DNA of 64,000 nucleotides, taken from Glycomyces xiaoerkulensis. GTDB taxonomy: Bacteria > Actinomycetota > Actinomycetes > Mycobacteriales > Micromonosporaceae. The stretch lies in the NCBI RefSeq assembly GCF_002798405.1, contig NZ_PGGV01000032.1, positions 85,437-149,436 on the forward strand. Direction: 5' to 3'. The stretch's first letter is position 1, and each line of letters opens with the position of its first letter. The notes below the pieces were generated by a model, which worked only from the letters and a program-made list of their open reading frames with translations, did not search any database and was not told where the DNA came from. Below, one piece after another: positions 22,596 through 32,393 of the stretch. The position numbers were made by a program, and so were the translations under genes.

Positions 22596-22823
22596 ATGAG
22601 CGGTGAAGGGACCTACGAGGGACCGCCTGCGAACGTCCCGCCGCCTCCGGGGTGGCGGGTCGAGACGGTGGCGGTCCCCGATGCGCCCCGGCGGATGCCG
22701 AAGCAGGACCACGCGGCCATCGACGCTGCCGAGCAGCGCGCCAAGCTGGTGACGCACTGGGCGGCGCTGGTGGCGGTGATGCTCATGTTCATCGTGGTCG
22801 TCATCGGCATCGTGCGCCTCTGA
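22596..22823 (+). CDS. small single-pass membrane protein
   Basis: 75 residues. A Pro-rich N-terminus (GPPANVPPPPGWRVETV) and a charged helix are followed by one C-terminal transmembrane segment, AALVAVMLMFIVVVIGIVRL. It begins 9 bp after the helicase stop and is probably co-transcribed. No family is recognised. It is a plausible tail-anchored protein. Confidence 0.65.
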   Translation: MSGEGTYEGPPANVPPPPGWRVETVAVPDAPRRMPKQDHAAIDAAEQRAKLVTHWAALVAVMLMFIVVVIGIVRL

Positions 22824-22828
22824 CCGGC

Positions 22829-23383
22829 CTAGAGGTCGACCTTCGGCTCCCAGACCATGGTCGAGCCGGTGTCGCCCGACATGACGACCATCCAGGCCGC
22901 CAGGCCGAGCAGGGCGAAGACGATCAGGCCCAGGACCAGCATGAAGATCCGGCGGCCGGAGGCGGCCGGGTCCTCGCCCGGTGGCGGGGCGGCCTCGCCC
23001 TCCTCCTCGTCGGCGGGCGCCGGCTCGCCGTTGCGGGCCGCTGCCGTGCGGCGGCCGCGTTCGAGCGCGGCGAACAGCCACCAGACCGGGATGAGCCCGA
23101 CGAGGATCCACAGCAGGCGCCAGCCGTAGTCGTGGTGCTCGGATACGTTCGCGGGCCAGTTGCCCGCGCCGTAGCTGAAGTCGGCGAGCTGCTCGCCGCT
23201 CCAGATGGCGCCGTACACGACGGCCGGGGCGATGAAGGTCAGGGCGGCGACGACCCATCCGATGCGTCGGCGCAGGGGCGGCACGAACAGGTAGATCAGT
23301 CCGAACAGCACCAGCAGCGGGACGAGGATGACGGGAGCGTGCACCGCGAGCGGGTGTATGGGCAAGTCAAGGATCGTACTCAT
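22829..23383 (-). CDS. DUF2231-type membrane protein
   Basis: 184 residues starting MSTILDLPIHPLAVHAPVIL, the conserved opening of DUF2231 proteins, in which the HPLxVHxP histidines may bind haem or metal. There are four hydrophobic segments and an acidic cytoplasmic loop (EEEGEAAPPPGED). It is convergent with the small membrane protein gene with only 5 bp between them. Function unknown. Confidence 0.83.
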   Translation of the reverse strand: MSTILDLPIHPLAVHAPVILVPLLVLFGLIYLFVPPLRRRIGWVVAALTFIAPAVVYGAIWSGEQLADFSYGAGNWPANVSEHHDYGWRLLWILVGLIPVWWLFAALERGRRTAAARNGEPAPADEEEGEAAPPPGEDPAASGRRIFMLVLGLIVFALLGLAAWMVVMSGDTGSTMVWEPKVDL

Positions 23384-23425
23384 AGGTCCAATTGAACCTC
23401 ATGGAGAACGGCGCCGGTGTCCGGC

Positions 23426-24040
23426 TCAGGCGTTCTGGAACACCTCGACGTAGCCCATCACCGCATCGGCGATGAGCTGTACCGCGATCGCGGCCAGCAG
23501 CACGCCGGAGATGCGCGTGAGGACCTCGATGCCGCCGCGCCGCAGGACCTTCACCAGCACGCCGGAGAAGCGCATCACCAGATAGATCACCACGTGGATG
23601 AACACGATCGCCAGCGCCACCCAGAGGTAGTCCACAGTGCTGGTCGCCTGCTGCACGAACAGGATGACCGCCACGATCGCACCCGGGCCGGCCAGCAGCG
23701 GCGTCCCGAGCGGGACCAGCGCGATGTTGGAGGTGCTGTGGTGGTGCGACTCGTCGGCCTCGCCGGTCAGCAACTGGAGGCTGACCAGGAGCAGCAGCAG
23801 GCCGCCGGCGCCCTGCAGGGCCGCCAGGTCGATGCCGAGGTAGTTGATGATCTGCTGGCCCAGCAGCGCGAACAGCGTGATGACGCCGAGAGACAGGGCC
23901 GTGGCCTGGACGGCGGCGCGCCCGCGTTCGCGGCGGTCCATCGTCCCGGTCAGGGCCAGGTAGATCGGCACGATCCCGGGCGGGTCCATGATGACGAACA
24001 GCGTCACCACGACGGTGATGATGTACTCCAGTTCCCCCAC
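23426..24040 (-). CDS. MarC/YhgN family inner membrane protein
   Basis: 204 residues with six predicted transmembrane segments. The family opening (ITVVVTLFVIMDPPGIVPIYLAL) and the PLLAGPGAIVAVIL motif in the middle are clear. MarC proteins were once linked to multidrug resistance, but their transport role is unproven. It follows the DUF2231 gene in the same orientation, with a 42-bp gap. Confidence 0.9.
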   Translation of the reverse strand: MGELEYIITVVVTLFVIMDPPGIVPIYLALTGTMDRRERGRAAVQATALSLGVITLFALLGQQIINYLGIDLAALQGAGGLLLLLVSLQLLTGEADESHHHSTSNIALVPLGTPLLAGPGAIVAVILFVQQATSTVDYLWVALAIVFIHVVIYLVMRFSGVLVKVLRRGGIEVLTRISGVLLAAIAVQLIADAVMGYVEVFQNA

Positions 24041-24093
24041 GCCGCGAGTATGTCAGGGCCGGGATGCGGCGGCGCGACGCTCGCGTACGGCTG

Positions 24094-25269
24094 TTAGATG
24101 TAGCTCTGCACCGGCCGCAGTGCGCCCTCGGGCGGGGTGAGGCTGGACCGGGTGACCGAACCGTCCTCGGCGAATTCGATCATGGCCCAGGTCTCGTCAC
24201 CGGTGTCGAAGCTCATCGCCCAGCGGTCGCCCGGATCGACGAGGACGTTCTCCTTGTCGTAGAAGCCGTCCCGCTCGGCGTCGGGTTCGGTCTCCTGGAG
24301 GAGTTCCCCGCCCTCGGGGGGATCGGGCAGTTGCGGCATGTCGGCCGAGGCCCGCTCCACCAGGTCGGTGACGGGCGCGCCGCCGGAGGCCGATCGGAGG
24401 TGCGAGCGCATCTCCTGGTCGCCGAAGTCGCCGCATTCCTCGGATTCGGAGGCGCCGAAGCCCGGTTCGAGGTCGGAGACGCACATGTACGACGGGTCGT
24501 TCCAGTCGAGGACGACCGCGGACTCGTATCCGGCCGTGCCGATCGAGTCCAGACCCCAGTCGAACTGGTCCTCGAAGTAGTATTGGCCGCCTTCGCCGCC
24601 GGTGGTGCCGAACAGGTCGGCCGATACGACGACGACGTCGTCGCTCCAGTCCTGGAGGGTGACCTCGTAGGACAGTTCGAACGTGATCGGCTCGGGCTCC
24701 TCGGGCAGGTCGGTCGGGTGGATCCGGTAGCTCTGGCGCTCCACGTCGTCGCTGTAGGTGGCGATCGTGAACGAGGTGGCCTGGGAGTTGACGCCCAGGT
24801 GGTGGTCCTCGGGCACGTCCTGGAAGGTGGACCCTTCGCCGCCGCCGGGCGGCATCACCGTGACCGCGGAGGGCTCGTCGATGAGGTAGGCGTCCTGGAC
24901 GCGGAAGACCGACAGCGGGTCGGTCTCCACCGGCAGCGGCACGAAGTCGTCTTCGGCGGTGAGCACCCCGTACTCGCCGCCGCGTTCGGCCACGAACTCG
25001 ACGTCGAGGTCCCGCTGGACTTCGTCGGCGCTGGTCGGCGGGATCGTCGGGTCGCGATCGAGGACGTCGGTCAGCGGATTCCACATCACGACGGCCGCGC
25101 CCAGGACGAGCAGGCCGAGACCGCCCGCGCCCGCGGCGACGCGGCGCCAGCGGCGGATGCGCCGCGCGCCGGAGATGGCGGCGTCGGCCATGCGGTCGTC
25201 CGGCACGAAGGGGGTCCCGGCGCGGGAGGCGAACTCGGCGCGCAGTAGGTCCTCGAAGTCATCGTTCAC
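24094..25269 (-). CDS. anti-sigma-like membrane protein paired with the SigE-family sigma factor
   Basis: About 391 residues. A short acidic N-terminus (NDDFEDLLRAEFASRAG) is followed by a basic stretch and one transmembrane helix (VAAGAGGLGLLVLGAAVVMW), then a large extracytoplasmic domain without recognised family. The GTG start at 25269 overlaps the sigma stop as GTGA. The layout matches sigma/anti-sigma pairs of the SigE (ECF) group, although no zinc-binding HxxxCxxC anti-sigma motif is present. The outer domain probably senses an envelope signal (inference). Confidence 0.75.
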   Translation of the reverse strand: MNDDFEDLLRAEFASRAGTPFVPDDRMADAAISGARRIRRWRRVAAGAGGLGLLVLGAAVVMWNPLTDVLDRDPTIPPTSADEVQRDLDVEFVAERGGEYGVLTAEDDFVPLPVETDPLSVFRVQDAYLIDEPSAVTVMPPGGGEGSTFQDVPEDHHLGVNSQATSFTIATYSDDVERQSYRIHPTDLPEEPEPITFELSYEVTLQDWSDDVVVVSADLFGTTGGEGGQYYFEDQFDWGLDSIGTAGYESAVVLDWNDPSYMCVSDLEPGFGASESEECGDFGDQEMRSHLRSASGGAPVTDLVERASADMPQLPDPPEGGELLQETEPDAERDGFYDKENVLVDPGDRWAMSFDTGDETWAMIEFAEDGSVTRSSLTPPEGALRPVQSYI

Positions 25270-25811
25270 GCCGCCTCCTCCGACCGCGCGGAAAGGCCGA
25301 GGGCGGTGGCCGGGCTGCCCAGGCGCTTCCGCAGCCCGGCCAGGGCCCTCGATGCCTGGCTCTTGACGGTGCCGGTGGAGATGCCGAGGATCTCGGCGAT
25401 CTGGGCGTCGGTGCGGTTCTCGTAGTACCGCAGGACCAGGACGGCCCGCTGGCGCTTGGGGAGGGCCGCGACGTGGCGCCACATGGCGTCGCGCACGGCG
25501 GTGCGCTCGGCGAAGTCGCGGGAGGCGTCGGGGCGGTCGTCGACGATCTCGGAGGGCTTCTCCCGGTTGGAGCGCTTGCGCCACCAGGAGGCGTTGGTGT
25601 TGTAAAGGACCCGCCGGGCGTAGGCGTCCACCGAATCGGTGGTCCGTATCCTGCCCCACGCCAGGTAGGTCTTCGTCAAGGTCGTCTGCACCAAGTCCTC
25701 CGCTGTCGCCCAGTTCCCCGTAAGGAGATACGCGGCGCGGTGCAGCGAAGCCGAGCGCGCCGCTACGTACTCGCGGAACTCCTCGTCCTGGGACGATTTG
25801 GTCTCGCTCAC
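25266..25811 (-). CDS. SigE-family ECF sigma factor
   Basis: About 181 residues. Region 2 is visible as HRAAYLLTGNWATAEDLVQT followed by a second helix, and region 4 as LPKRQRAVLVLRYYENRTDA with the helix-turn-helix ISTGTVKSQASRAL. The LTGNxxxAEDLVQ signature is that of the actinobacterial SigE family. I used GTG at 25811, preceded by an AGGGAG site; the longer frame upstream has no homologous look. It is coupled to the membrane protein gene that follows. Confidence 0.92.
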   Translation of the reverse strand: MSETKSSQDEEFREYVAARSASLHRAAYLLTGNWATAEDLVQTTLTKTYLAWGRIRTTDSVDAYARRVLYNTNASWWRKRSNREKPSEIVDDRPDASRDFAERTAVRDAMWRHVAALPKRQRAVLVLRYYENRTDAQIAEILGISTGTVKSQASRALAGLRKRLGSPATALGLSARSEEAA

Positions 25812-25967
25812 GCGTCTCCCTAAGGGGTCCGAACGACAGACGTCATACCCCCGGCGGAAGGTTGCTTCGCGGCTGGGAATTCTGCCAAACCGGTAGTGCT
25901 CGGGGCAACCGAGGGTGCCATGTCGCGCAGTATACGCAGGAAGCGCCAACCGCGGGGTCCGGCGGGT

Positions 25968-26795
25968 TCACGCGTCGGCGCCGGATTCCTTCCGCTCCTC
26001 CTCGTCGAGCAGCTCCTCTTCCTCGTCGCTCTCGCGGGCGTCGACCGCCTCGGGCTCGTACATCTCCTCGCACATCTGCAGGTACAGCTCGTTGGGGTTC
26101 GGCAGGTGCGGGACGTTGCGGAGCGCCTGGTCCTGACCTGCGGATTCGATGATGAACTCGCCGTAGTTGAGCATCCGGCCCATCGGGGTCTGGGCGTACT
26201 TCATGTCGGTGACGCGGCCGAGCGGCATCATCGCGACCGAGCGGGTGATGACGCCCTGGATCAGCATGATCCGCTTGTTGGTGAGGATGAAGCGGTCCAT
26301 GTACCAGTCGAGGATCTTCCAGCCGACGTAGCCGAGGATCGCCAGCCACACGATGACGGTGACGGTGAGGGCCGTGTCGCGCGAGGTGTCCTCCCACTTC
26401 ATGAGCAATCCGGAGGCGAAGCCCATGATGAAGGTCGCGAGGGTCCCGATGATGTACCAGGGCATCAGGTGGATCCAGTGGCGGCGCCACTCGCCGCGGT
26501 ACTTCTCGGTGGGGAAGAGGTAGCGGGCCGAGATCGGCGACGGGACGTCGGGGACGGTCGGGGCGCGACCGAAGGAGGCGAAGAGGCCGCCGGGGGGACT
26601 GTCGTCGAAGCGGACGCCGTCGATGTCGGCGGCGGCCGCGGCCGGGGCGCCCCCGACCGTGGCTCCGGTCTCGAACTCGCGCGTGGCGTCGTCGTCTTGG
26701 GGTACGGGGTTCTCGGCGGGCTCGCGGGGGGCGGGTGGCTCCAGCGGCTCGGTGTCCTTCTTGTCTCCCGAGCCGCCCGCACCGGTGTCGGTCAT
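25968..26795 (-). CDS. PH-domain (bPH2) membrane protein
   Basis: 275 residues. The N-terminal 120 are disordered and acidic/Pro-rich. Two transmembrane segments (around MPWYIIGTLATFIMGFASG and ALTVTVIVWLAILGYVGW) precede a bacterial PH domain (DRFILTNKRIMLIQGVITRS, MMPLGRVTDMKYAQTP). A highly acidic tail follows. Related proteins are widespread in actinobacteria without known function. A 52-residue membrane protein is encoded just upstream in the same direction. Confidence 0.88.
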   Translation of the reverse strand: MTDTGAGGSGDKKDTEPLEPPAPREPAENPVPQDDDATREFETGATVGGAPAAAAADIDGVRFDDSPPGGLFASFGRAPTVPDVPSPISARYLFPTEKYRGEWRRHWIHLMPWYIIGTLATFIMGFASGLLMKWEDTSRDTALTVTVIVWLAILGYVGWKILDWYMDRFILTNKRIMLIQGVITRSVAMMPLGRVTDMKYAQTPMGRMLNYGEFIIESAGQDQALRNVPHLPNPNELYLQMCEEMYEPEAVDARESDEEEELLDEEERKESGADA

Positions 26796-26808
26796 CGCTC
26801 GGGCGTCC

Positions 26809-26967
26809 TCAGGTCACCAGGTTGGTGAGGAACGTGGCGAAGCCCTCGCCGACGTCGCCGATGGCGCCGGCGATCGTGTTGACGACGCCGCCCGCCTCGG
26901 TCGGCCTGAAGGCGATAAAGAACACCAGGAACGCCAGTCCGCCCCAGGTTAGAATCTTCTTCAACAT
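26809..26967 (-). CDS. 52-residue small membrane protein
   Basis: A short frame of 53 codons from an ATG at 26967, preceded by a strong GGGAGGGTGAGG ribosome site. It begins MLKKILTWGGLAFLVFFIAF, a single hydrophobic helix, then GGVVNTIAGAIGDVGEG and ends in FLTNLVT. It ends 13 bp before the PH-domain gene and is likely co-transcribed. Small proteins of this look recur next to PH-domain genes in actinobacteria, so it may be a partner. No domain is known. Confidence 0.75.
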   Translation of the reverse strand: MLKKILTWGGLAFLVFFIAFRPTEAGGVVNTIAGAIGDVGEGFATFLTNLVT

Positions 26968-27295
26968 CCTCACCCTCCCATCAAAGGGACCTGGCCAAAC
27001 ATTCGTCCCGCACAGGCTCGGTTCAGTTTATCGTACGAATATGACAGGACCTACGACTTTGCCTCGGGCGGCCCGGTGCCTGCCGACCACCCGCAAAGCC
27101 TAGCGCCTCCGCCCCACTGGCGTGCGACTTCGCTGTCCGCCTGCGGAGCAACATATCCGCTGTTCCACGACGCAGCCTACCTTAAGTAGCCTTCCATTGG
27201 CACAATGTAGCCACAAAGGCCGCCGGGCCCTAGGAAAGCGTCAGGTATCCGACACCGGGGGTCCACTCCAGTGTGCCCCAGCGGGCGGCGAAGCG
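26968..27295. other. 328-bp intergenic region
   Basis: Lies upstream of the 52-residue gene and downstream of the TrmH-family gene, both on the minus strand. The AT-richer part at about 27020-27050 could hold a promoter for the small gene. I see no gene in it. Confidence 0.4.
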
Positions 27296-27946
27296 CTATC
27301 CCCCGAGCGGACGCTGTCCGAACACGTGCTCCCGGATCCACGCGTGCATGGCGATCCCGCTGGCCACGCCCGCGTTGATCGAGCGCGTCGATCCGAATTG
27401 GGAGATCGAGCAGACCGTCCGGCACACCTCGCGGACCGGCCCCGACAGGCCGGGGCCCTCCTGGCCGAAGACGAGGACCGCCTTCCGCGGCAGCGGTGCG
27501 GTCTCGATCGGCACCGATCCGGGGAGGTTGTCGATGCCGACCACGGCCAGCTCCTCGGCCTTCGCCCAGGCGAGGAACGCCTCCACCGTCGAGTGATGGG
27601 CCACGTGCTGGTACCGGTCGGTGACCATCGCGCCGCGGCGGTTCCAGCGGCGCTTGCCGATGATGTGGACGGCCTTCGCCCCGAAGGCGTTGGCGTTGCG
27701 CACCACGGTGCCGATGTTGAAGTCGTGCCGCCAGTTCTCGATCGCGACGTGGAAGTCGTGGCGGCGCTCGTCGAGGTCGGCCACGATGGCCTCGCGGCGC
27801 CAGTAGCGGTAGGGATCGACGACGTTGCGGCGGTCGCCGTGCTCGAGCAGCTCGGGGTCGTAGCGGGGGTCGTCGGGCCAGGGCCTCTCCCACGGGCCGA
27901 CGCCGACCTCGTCCGGGCCGCTGTCCTCATCTCTCACGCGCACCAT
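27296..27946 (-). CDS. TrmH (SpoU) family RNA 2'-O-methyltransferase
   Basis: About 216 residues with the three SPOUT-knot motifs: NIGTVVRNANAFGAKAVHII (motif 1), VLVFGQEGPGLSG (motif 2) and SINAGVASGIAMHAWIREH (motif 3). The family transfers methyl groups from S-adenosylmethionine to ribose 2'-OH in tRNA or rRNA. The N-terminal extension (DPRYDPELLEHGDRRNVVDP) is characteristic of an actinobacterial subgroup whose target is not known. ATG at 27946 starts with MVRVRDEDSG; upstream frame is unlikely to be translated. Confidence 0.92.
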   Translation of the reverse strand: MVRVRDEDSGPDEVGVGPWERPWPDDPRYDPELLEHGDRRNVVDPYRYWRREAIVADLDERRHDFHVAIENWRHDFNIGTVVRNANAFGAKAVHIIGKRRWNRRGAMVTDRYQHVAHHSTVEAFLAWAKAEELAVVGIDNLPGSVPIETAPLPRKAVLVFGQEGPGLSGPVREVCRTVCSISQFGSTRSINAGVASGIAMHAWIREHVFGQRPLGG

Positions 27947-28083
27947 TGGACCACGCCGGATCGCGCCGCCCCGGCGGCTACGGGGGAAACCGACCGGGGC
28001 GACACGAAACATACTAACTACCGGTTGCGTGCGACCAGGCACACACCTAATTGAATCCCCTTGCACCGTAAAGAGATCCGATT

Positions 28084-30297
28084 CTACTTGGCACCTGACC
28101 CACCACTGTGCACTCCCTTAACAGGCACCCCAGCCGTCGCGGCCTCGGCCTTGAACGAACGCAGGCGCTGGGAGTTGGCGACCACCGAGACGCTCGAGAA
28201 GGCCATCGCCAGGCCCGCGATCATCGGGTTGAGCAGTCCGAGGGACGCCAGCGGGATCGCGGCGACGTTGTATCCGAACGCCCAGCCGAGGTTCTGGCGG
28301 ATGGTTCGCAAGGTGCGCCGGGCCAACCGGATCGCGTCGACCGCGACCAGCAGGTCGCCGCGCACCAGGGTCATGTCGCCGGCGGCGATCGCCACGTCGG
28401 TGCCGGTGCCCATGGCGATCCCCAGGTCGGCGGCGGCCAGCGCGGCAGCGTCGTTGACGCCGTCGCCGACCATCGCCACGACCTTGCCGTCGGCCTGGAG
28501 GCGGGCGATGTGGTCGAGCTTGTCCTCGGGCATGACCTCGGCGATGACCTGCTCGATGCCGACCTCGGCGGCGACCGACTCGGCCACCGGTGCCGCGTCG
28601 CCGGTCAGCAGGACCGGGGTCAGGCCGAGCCGGCGCAGTTCGGCGACGGCGCGGGCGCTGCCGGGCTTGACGGTGTCGGCGACGGCGACGGTGCCGATCG
28701 GTTCGCCGTCGACGGCGACCTCCACGACGGTGGCGGTGTCGCGGCCGCCGTTGCCGCCGGCCGGTCGGCCGACGGTGACGGTTCTGCCCTCGACCCGGCC
28801 GGTGACGCCGACGCCGGGGCGTCCGGCGAAGTCGGCCACGTCGGGGAGGTCGCCGAACCGGGCGCGGGCGGCCGCGGCGATGGCGCGGGCGATCGGGTGC
28901 TCGGAGGCGTCCTCGACCGCTCCGGCGTAGCGCAGGGTCTCGTCGCCGGAGTGGTCGACGACGCTCATCTCGCCGCTGGTGACGGTCCCGGTCTTGTCCA
29001 GGACGACCGTGTCGATCCTCCGGGTCGATTCGAGGATCTCGGGGCCCGCGATGAGGATCCCCTCCTTGGCGGCGCGGGAGGTGCCGATCATCAGGGCCAT
29101 GGGCGTGGCCAGGCCGAGGGCGCACGGGCAGGCGATGACCAGGACCGCGACTGCGGCGGTGACGGCCGGCCCGAGGTCCCCCGCGGCGGCCCACGCCGCG
29201 AGCGCGCCGGCGGCGATGAGGACGACGATGGGGACGAAGACCGCGGAGATGCGGTCGGCCAGTCGCTGGACGGCGGCCTTGGAGGCCTGGGCGTCCTCGA
29301 CCATGCGGGCCATCTGGGAAAGCTGGGTGTCGCCGCCGACGCGGGTGGCGCGCACGACCAGGCGCCCGGAGGCGTTGACGGTGGCGCCGGTGACGGTGTC
29401 GCCCTCGGCGACCTCGATCGGCACCGACTCGCCGGTGAGCATCGACTCGTCGACCGCGGAGGCGCCGTCGGCGACGGTGCCGTCGGTGGCGATCTTCTCG
29501 CCGGGGCGGACGACGAACCGGTCGCCGACGGCGAGGTCGGACACGGGGACGCGGACTTCGCGGCCGTCGCGGAGGACGGCGACGTCCTTGGCGCCCATTT
29601 CCATCAGGGCGCGCAGGGCGTTGCCGGCCTGGCGCTTGGAGCGGTGTTCGAGGTATCGGCCGAGCAGCACGAAGGCGGTGACGCCGGCGGCGGCCTCGAG
29701 GTAGATGTTGGCGGCGGCCTCGCCGCGTTCGGCGGTGAGGGAGAACGGATGGGTCAGGCCGGGCGTGCCGGCGTCGCCGAGGAACAGGGCCCACACCGAC
29801 CACAGGAAGGCCGCGAGGGTGCCCATGGAGACCAGCGTGTCCATGTTGGCGGCGCCGTGGCGGAGGTTGATCGCGGCGACGCGGTGGAACGGCCAGCCGC
29901 CCCAGGCCACGACGGGTGCGGCGAGGGTGAGCGAGAGCCACTGCCAGTACTCGAACTGGAGGGCCGGGACCATCGCGAGCGCGATGACGGGGGCGGCCAG
30001 GGCGAGCGAGCCGATGGTGCGCCGGCGGAGGCCGCTGAGCTCGGCGTCCTCGGGTTCGGGTTGCTCGGCCGTCTCGGGCCGCTCGGGCCGGATCGGGGCG
30101 GCGCCGTAACCGGTGCGCTCGACCACGGCCACGAGGTCGTCGGTGGAGACCTCGCCGTCGACGGCGACGCGGGCGCGTTCGGTGGCGAAGTTGACCGTCG
30201 CGTCGGCCCCTTCGACGCGGTTCAGTTTCTTCTCGATGCGGGCGGCGCACGAGGAGCACGTCATCCCGGAGATATCGAGATCGATGATGTTGGCCAT
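28084..30297 (-). CDS. copA: heavy-metal (copper) translocating P-type ATPase
   Basis: 737 residues. The N-terminal metal-binding domain has [15 protein letters not shown]. Eight membrane segments include the copper-type CPC motif ([13 protein letters not shown]). The phosphorylation site DKTGT, the EHPIARA nucleotide contact and [14 protein letters not shown] hinge are intact. These mark a Cu(+) exporter. A 17-bp CsoR-type palindrome lies 11 bp upstream of the start, so expression should be copper-induced. There is no copZ chaperone gene adjacent. The start at 30297 has almost no room for a ribosome site beside the operator. Confidence 0.95.
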   Translation of the reverse strand: MANIIDLDISGMTCSSCAARIEKKLNRVEGADATVNFATERARVAVDGEVSTDDLVAVVERTGYGAAPIRPERPETAEQPEPEDAELSGLRRRTIGSLALAAPVIALAMVPALQFEYWQWLSLTLAAPVVAWGGWPFHRVAAINLRHGAANMDTLVSMGTLAAFLWSVWALFLGDAGTPGLTHPFSLTAERGEAAANIYLEAAAGVTAFVLLGRYLEHRSKRQAGNALRALMEMGAKDVAVLRDGREVRVPVSDLAVGDRFVVRPGEKIATDGTVADGASAVDESMLTGESVPIEVAEGDTVTGATVNASGRLVVRATRVGGDTQLSQMARMVEDAQASKAAVQRLADRISAVFVPIVVLIAAGALAAWAAAGDLGPAVTAAVAVLVIACPCALGLATPMALMIGTSRAAKEGILIAGPEILESTRRIDTVVLDKTGTVTSGEMSVVDHSGDETLRYAGAVEDASEHPIARAIAAAARARFGDLPDVADFAGRPGVGVTGRVEGRTVTVGRPAGGNGGRDTATVVEVAVDGEPIGTVAVADTVKPGSARAVAELRRLGLTPVLLTGDAAPVAESVAAEVGIEQVIAEVMPEDKLDHIARLQADGKVVAMVGDGVNDAAALAAADLGIAMGTGTDVAIAAGDMTLVRGDLLVAVDAIRLARRTLRTIRQNLGWAFGYNVAAIPLASLGLLNPMIAGLAMAFSSVSVVANSQRLRSFKAEAATAGVPVKGVHSGGSGAK

Positions 30298-30307
30298 GCG
30301 GGAAATG

Positions 30308-30324
30308 ATACCCCCGAGGGGTAT
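30308..30324 (-). promoter_or_regulatory. CsoR-like copper operator upstream of copA
   Basis: ATACCCCCGAGGGGTAT reads as a near-perfect palindrome with the runs of C and G typical of actinobacterial CsoR sites. Its position 11 bp before the copA ATG supports direct repression of that gene. No csoR gene lies in the window. Confidence 0.7.
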
Positions 30325-30431
30325 GAACGGCAACCACGCGGCCGCCGCCGGCCGCGGGCATCGGGCACCACCGGCAGCAGTGCGGAGCCCGCGGGCGGTG
30401 GGCGGCCCCCACGGTGAACGCCGGGGCGCGG

Positions 30432-32354
30432 TCAGCGCAGGAACGCGCGGAGGGCTTCGGGGTTGGCCAGGGCGTCCTTCGAGATCGCCTCCTCGGGCTT
30501 GACGCCCTTGAGGATCTTCTTGACCGGGATCTCCACCTTCTTGCCGCTCAGCGTCCGGGGCACGGCCGGGACCTCCTGCACCGAGTCCGGGACGTGGCGC
30601 GGCGAGAGCTGCTCGCGGAGCGTCAGCAGGATCCGGCGGCGCATCGCATCGTCCAGGCTCACGTCCTCGTTGCAGGCGACGAACAGCATCAGCCGGTCCT
30701 CGTCATCGTCGTCCAGGTGGACCACGAGCGAGTCGGCCACACCCGCGATCGACTCGACCACCGAGTAGAACTCCGCGGTCCCCATGCGGACGCCGCCGCG
30801 GTTGAGCGTGGCGTCGCTGCGGCCGGAGATGACCGCCGAGCCGCGGTCGGTGATGGTGATCCAGTCGCCGTGGCGCCAGATCCCCGGGAAGTCCATCAGG
30901 TAGGTGTCGCGGTAGCGCTGGCGCAGCGGGTCGCCCCACAGCCCCACCGGCATCGACGGCATCGGCGAGACGACCACCAGCTCCCCTTCGCGGCCGGTCA
31001 CGGCGTGCCCGTCGGTGTCGAACGCCTGCACGTTCGCGCCCAGGCAGCGGCAGGAGAGCTCGCCGCGCCATACCGGGACGGTCGGGGCGCCGCCGAGGAA
31101 GCCGGTGCACACGTCGGTGCCGCCCGACAGGGACTGGAGCTGTGCGCTCGGAGCGACGTGCTCGTACACGTAGTCGAACCCCGCCGGCGGCAGCGGCGCG
31201 CCGGTGGAGCCGACGCCGCGCAGCCGCGACAGGTCGGCCTCGCGGTCCGGCTCGATCCCGCGGCTGCGGCAGGCCATCAGGAACGGCGCCGAGGTGCCGA
31301 AGTAGGTCGTGGCGGATTCCTCGGCCAGGCGCCACATGCCCACCGGGTCGGGCGCGCCGTCGAACAGCACCACCCCCGCGCCCACGATCGGGGCCGACAC
31401 CAGGTAGTTCCACATCATCCAGCCGGTGGTCGAGTACCAGAAGAACCGGTCCCCCGGCCCGAGGTCGTGGTGCAGGGAGTGCATCTTGGCGTGCTCGACG
31501 GCCATGCCGCCGTGGCCGTGCACGATCGCCTTCGGCAGCCCGGTGGTGCCCGAGGAGTACAGGACGTAGAGCGGGTGGTCGAAGGTCACCGGTTCGAACT
31601 CGACGCCGTCGTCGTAGGCGCAGAACCGGTCCCAGGTCTCGCCTTCGGGGTCGGAGGCACCGAGGTACTGGAGGGTGACCACGCGGCGCAGCCCCGGCAG
31701 GGCGGCCGCGACCTCGCGGACTTCCTTGGTCCGGTCGATCTCCTTGTTGCCGTAGCGGTAGCCGTCGACGGCGACCAGGATCTTCGGCTCGATCTGGGAG
31801 AACCGGTCGATCACCGCGCGGGTGCCGAACTCGGGGGCGCAGGAGGAGAAGACCGCGCCGAGGCTCGCCGAGGCGAGCATGAGCGCGAGCGTCTCGGGGA
31901 TGTTGGGCATCCAGGCGGCCACCCGGTCGCCGAGCCCCACGTCGTGGCTCAGGAGCCCGGCCCGCGCGCGGGCGACGGCCTCGCGCAGGTCGTCGGCGGT
32001 CCACTCGACCGGGGCCCGGGTGTCGGAGTAGCCGCTCACCAGCACCTCGTCGCCGTCCACGCCGGGCGCGGTGAGCACCGAGCGGGCGTAGTTGAACGAC
32101 TCGTCGGGGAACCAGACGGTGTCGGGCATGTTCTCGTCGGCCAGGACCCGGTGCTCGGGCACGGTCTTGCCGAGCCCGAAGTACTCCCACACCGAGCCCC
32201 AGAAGGGCCGCAGGTGCTCCACCGAGTACTGCCAGAGCGCGGGATATGAGGTGAGATCGCGCTCCTCACGGCGCGACAGCCATTGGCCGAACTTCCCGAT
32301 GTTCGTCGTCTCCACCGCATCGGGTCGCGGCAGCCACAGCACCTCGTTCGTCAC
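30432..32354 (-). CDS. acetoacetate-CoA ligase
   Basis: 640 residues, the normal length of acetoacetyl-CoA synthetases. The AMP-binding signature [20 protein letters not shown], the central GGTDVCTGF and the late [19 protein letters not shown] motif are all present. The enzyme activates acetoacetate, and possibly other 3-oxo acids, with ATP and CoA in the cytoplasm. The N-terminal ACAS segment ([18 protein letters not shown]) supports the call over a generic acyl-CoA ligase. It stands as a single gene. Confidence 0.94.
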   Translation of the reverse strand: MTNEVLWLPRPDAVETTNIGKFGQWLSRREERDLTSYPALWQYSVEHLRPFWGSVWEYFGLGKTVPEHRVLADENMPDTVWFPDESFNYARSVLTAPGVDGDEVLVSGYSDTRAPVEWTADDLREAVARARAGLLSHDVGLGDRVAAWMPNIPETLALMLASASLGAVFSSCAPEFGTRAVIDRFSQIEPKILVAVDGYRYGNKEIDRTKEVREVAAALPGLRRVVTLQYLGASDPEGETWDRFCAYDDGVEFEPVTFDHPLYVLYSSGTTGLPKAIVHGHGGMAVEHAKMHSLHHDLGPGDRFFWYSTTGWMMWNYLVSAPIVGAGVVLFDGAPDPVGMWRLAEESATTYFGTSAPFLMACRSRGIEPDREADLSRLRGVGSTGAPLPPAGFDYVYEHVAPSAQLQSLSGGTDVCTGFLGGAPTVPVWRGELSCRCLGANVQAFDTDGHAVTGREGELVVVSPMPSMPVGLWGDPLRQRYRDTYLMDFPGIWRHGDWITITDRGSAVISGRSDATLNRGGVRMGTAEFYSVVESIAGVADSLVVHLDDDDEDRLMLFVACNEDVSLDDAMRRRILLTLREQLSPRHVPDSVQEVPAVPRTLSGKKVEIPVKKILKGVKPEEAISKDALANPEALRAFLR

Positions 32355-32393
32355 GGTCGCCTCCCAACCTCCGCACCGGTGTGGCCCACAACA

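Noticed and set aside
28108..30417. 769-codon frame opposite copA
   Set aside because: Gly/Asp-rich shadow; all P-type ATPase motifs are in the minus-strand frame.
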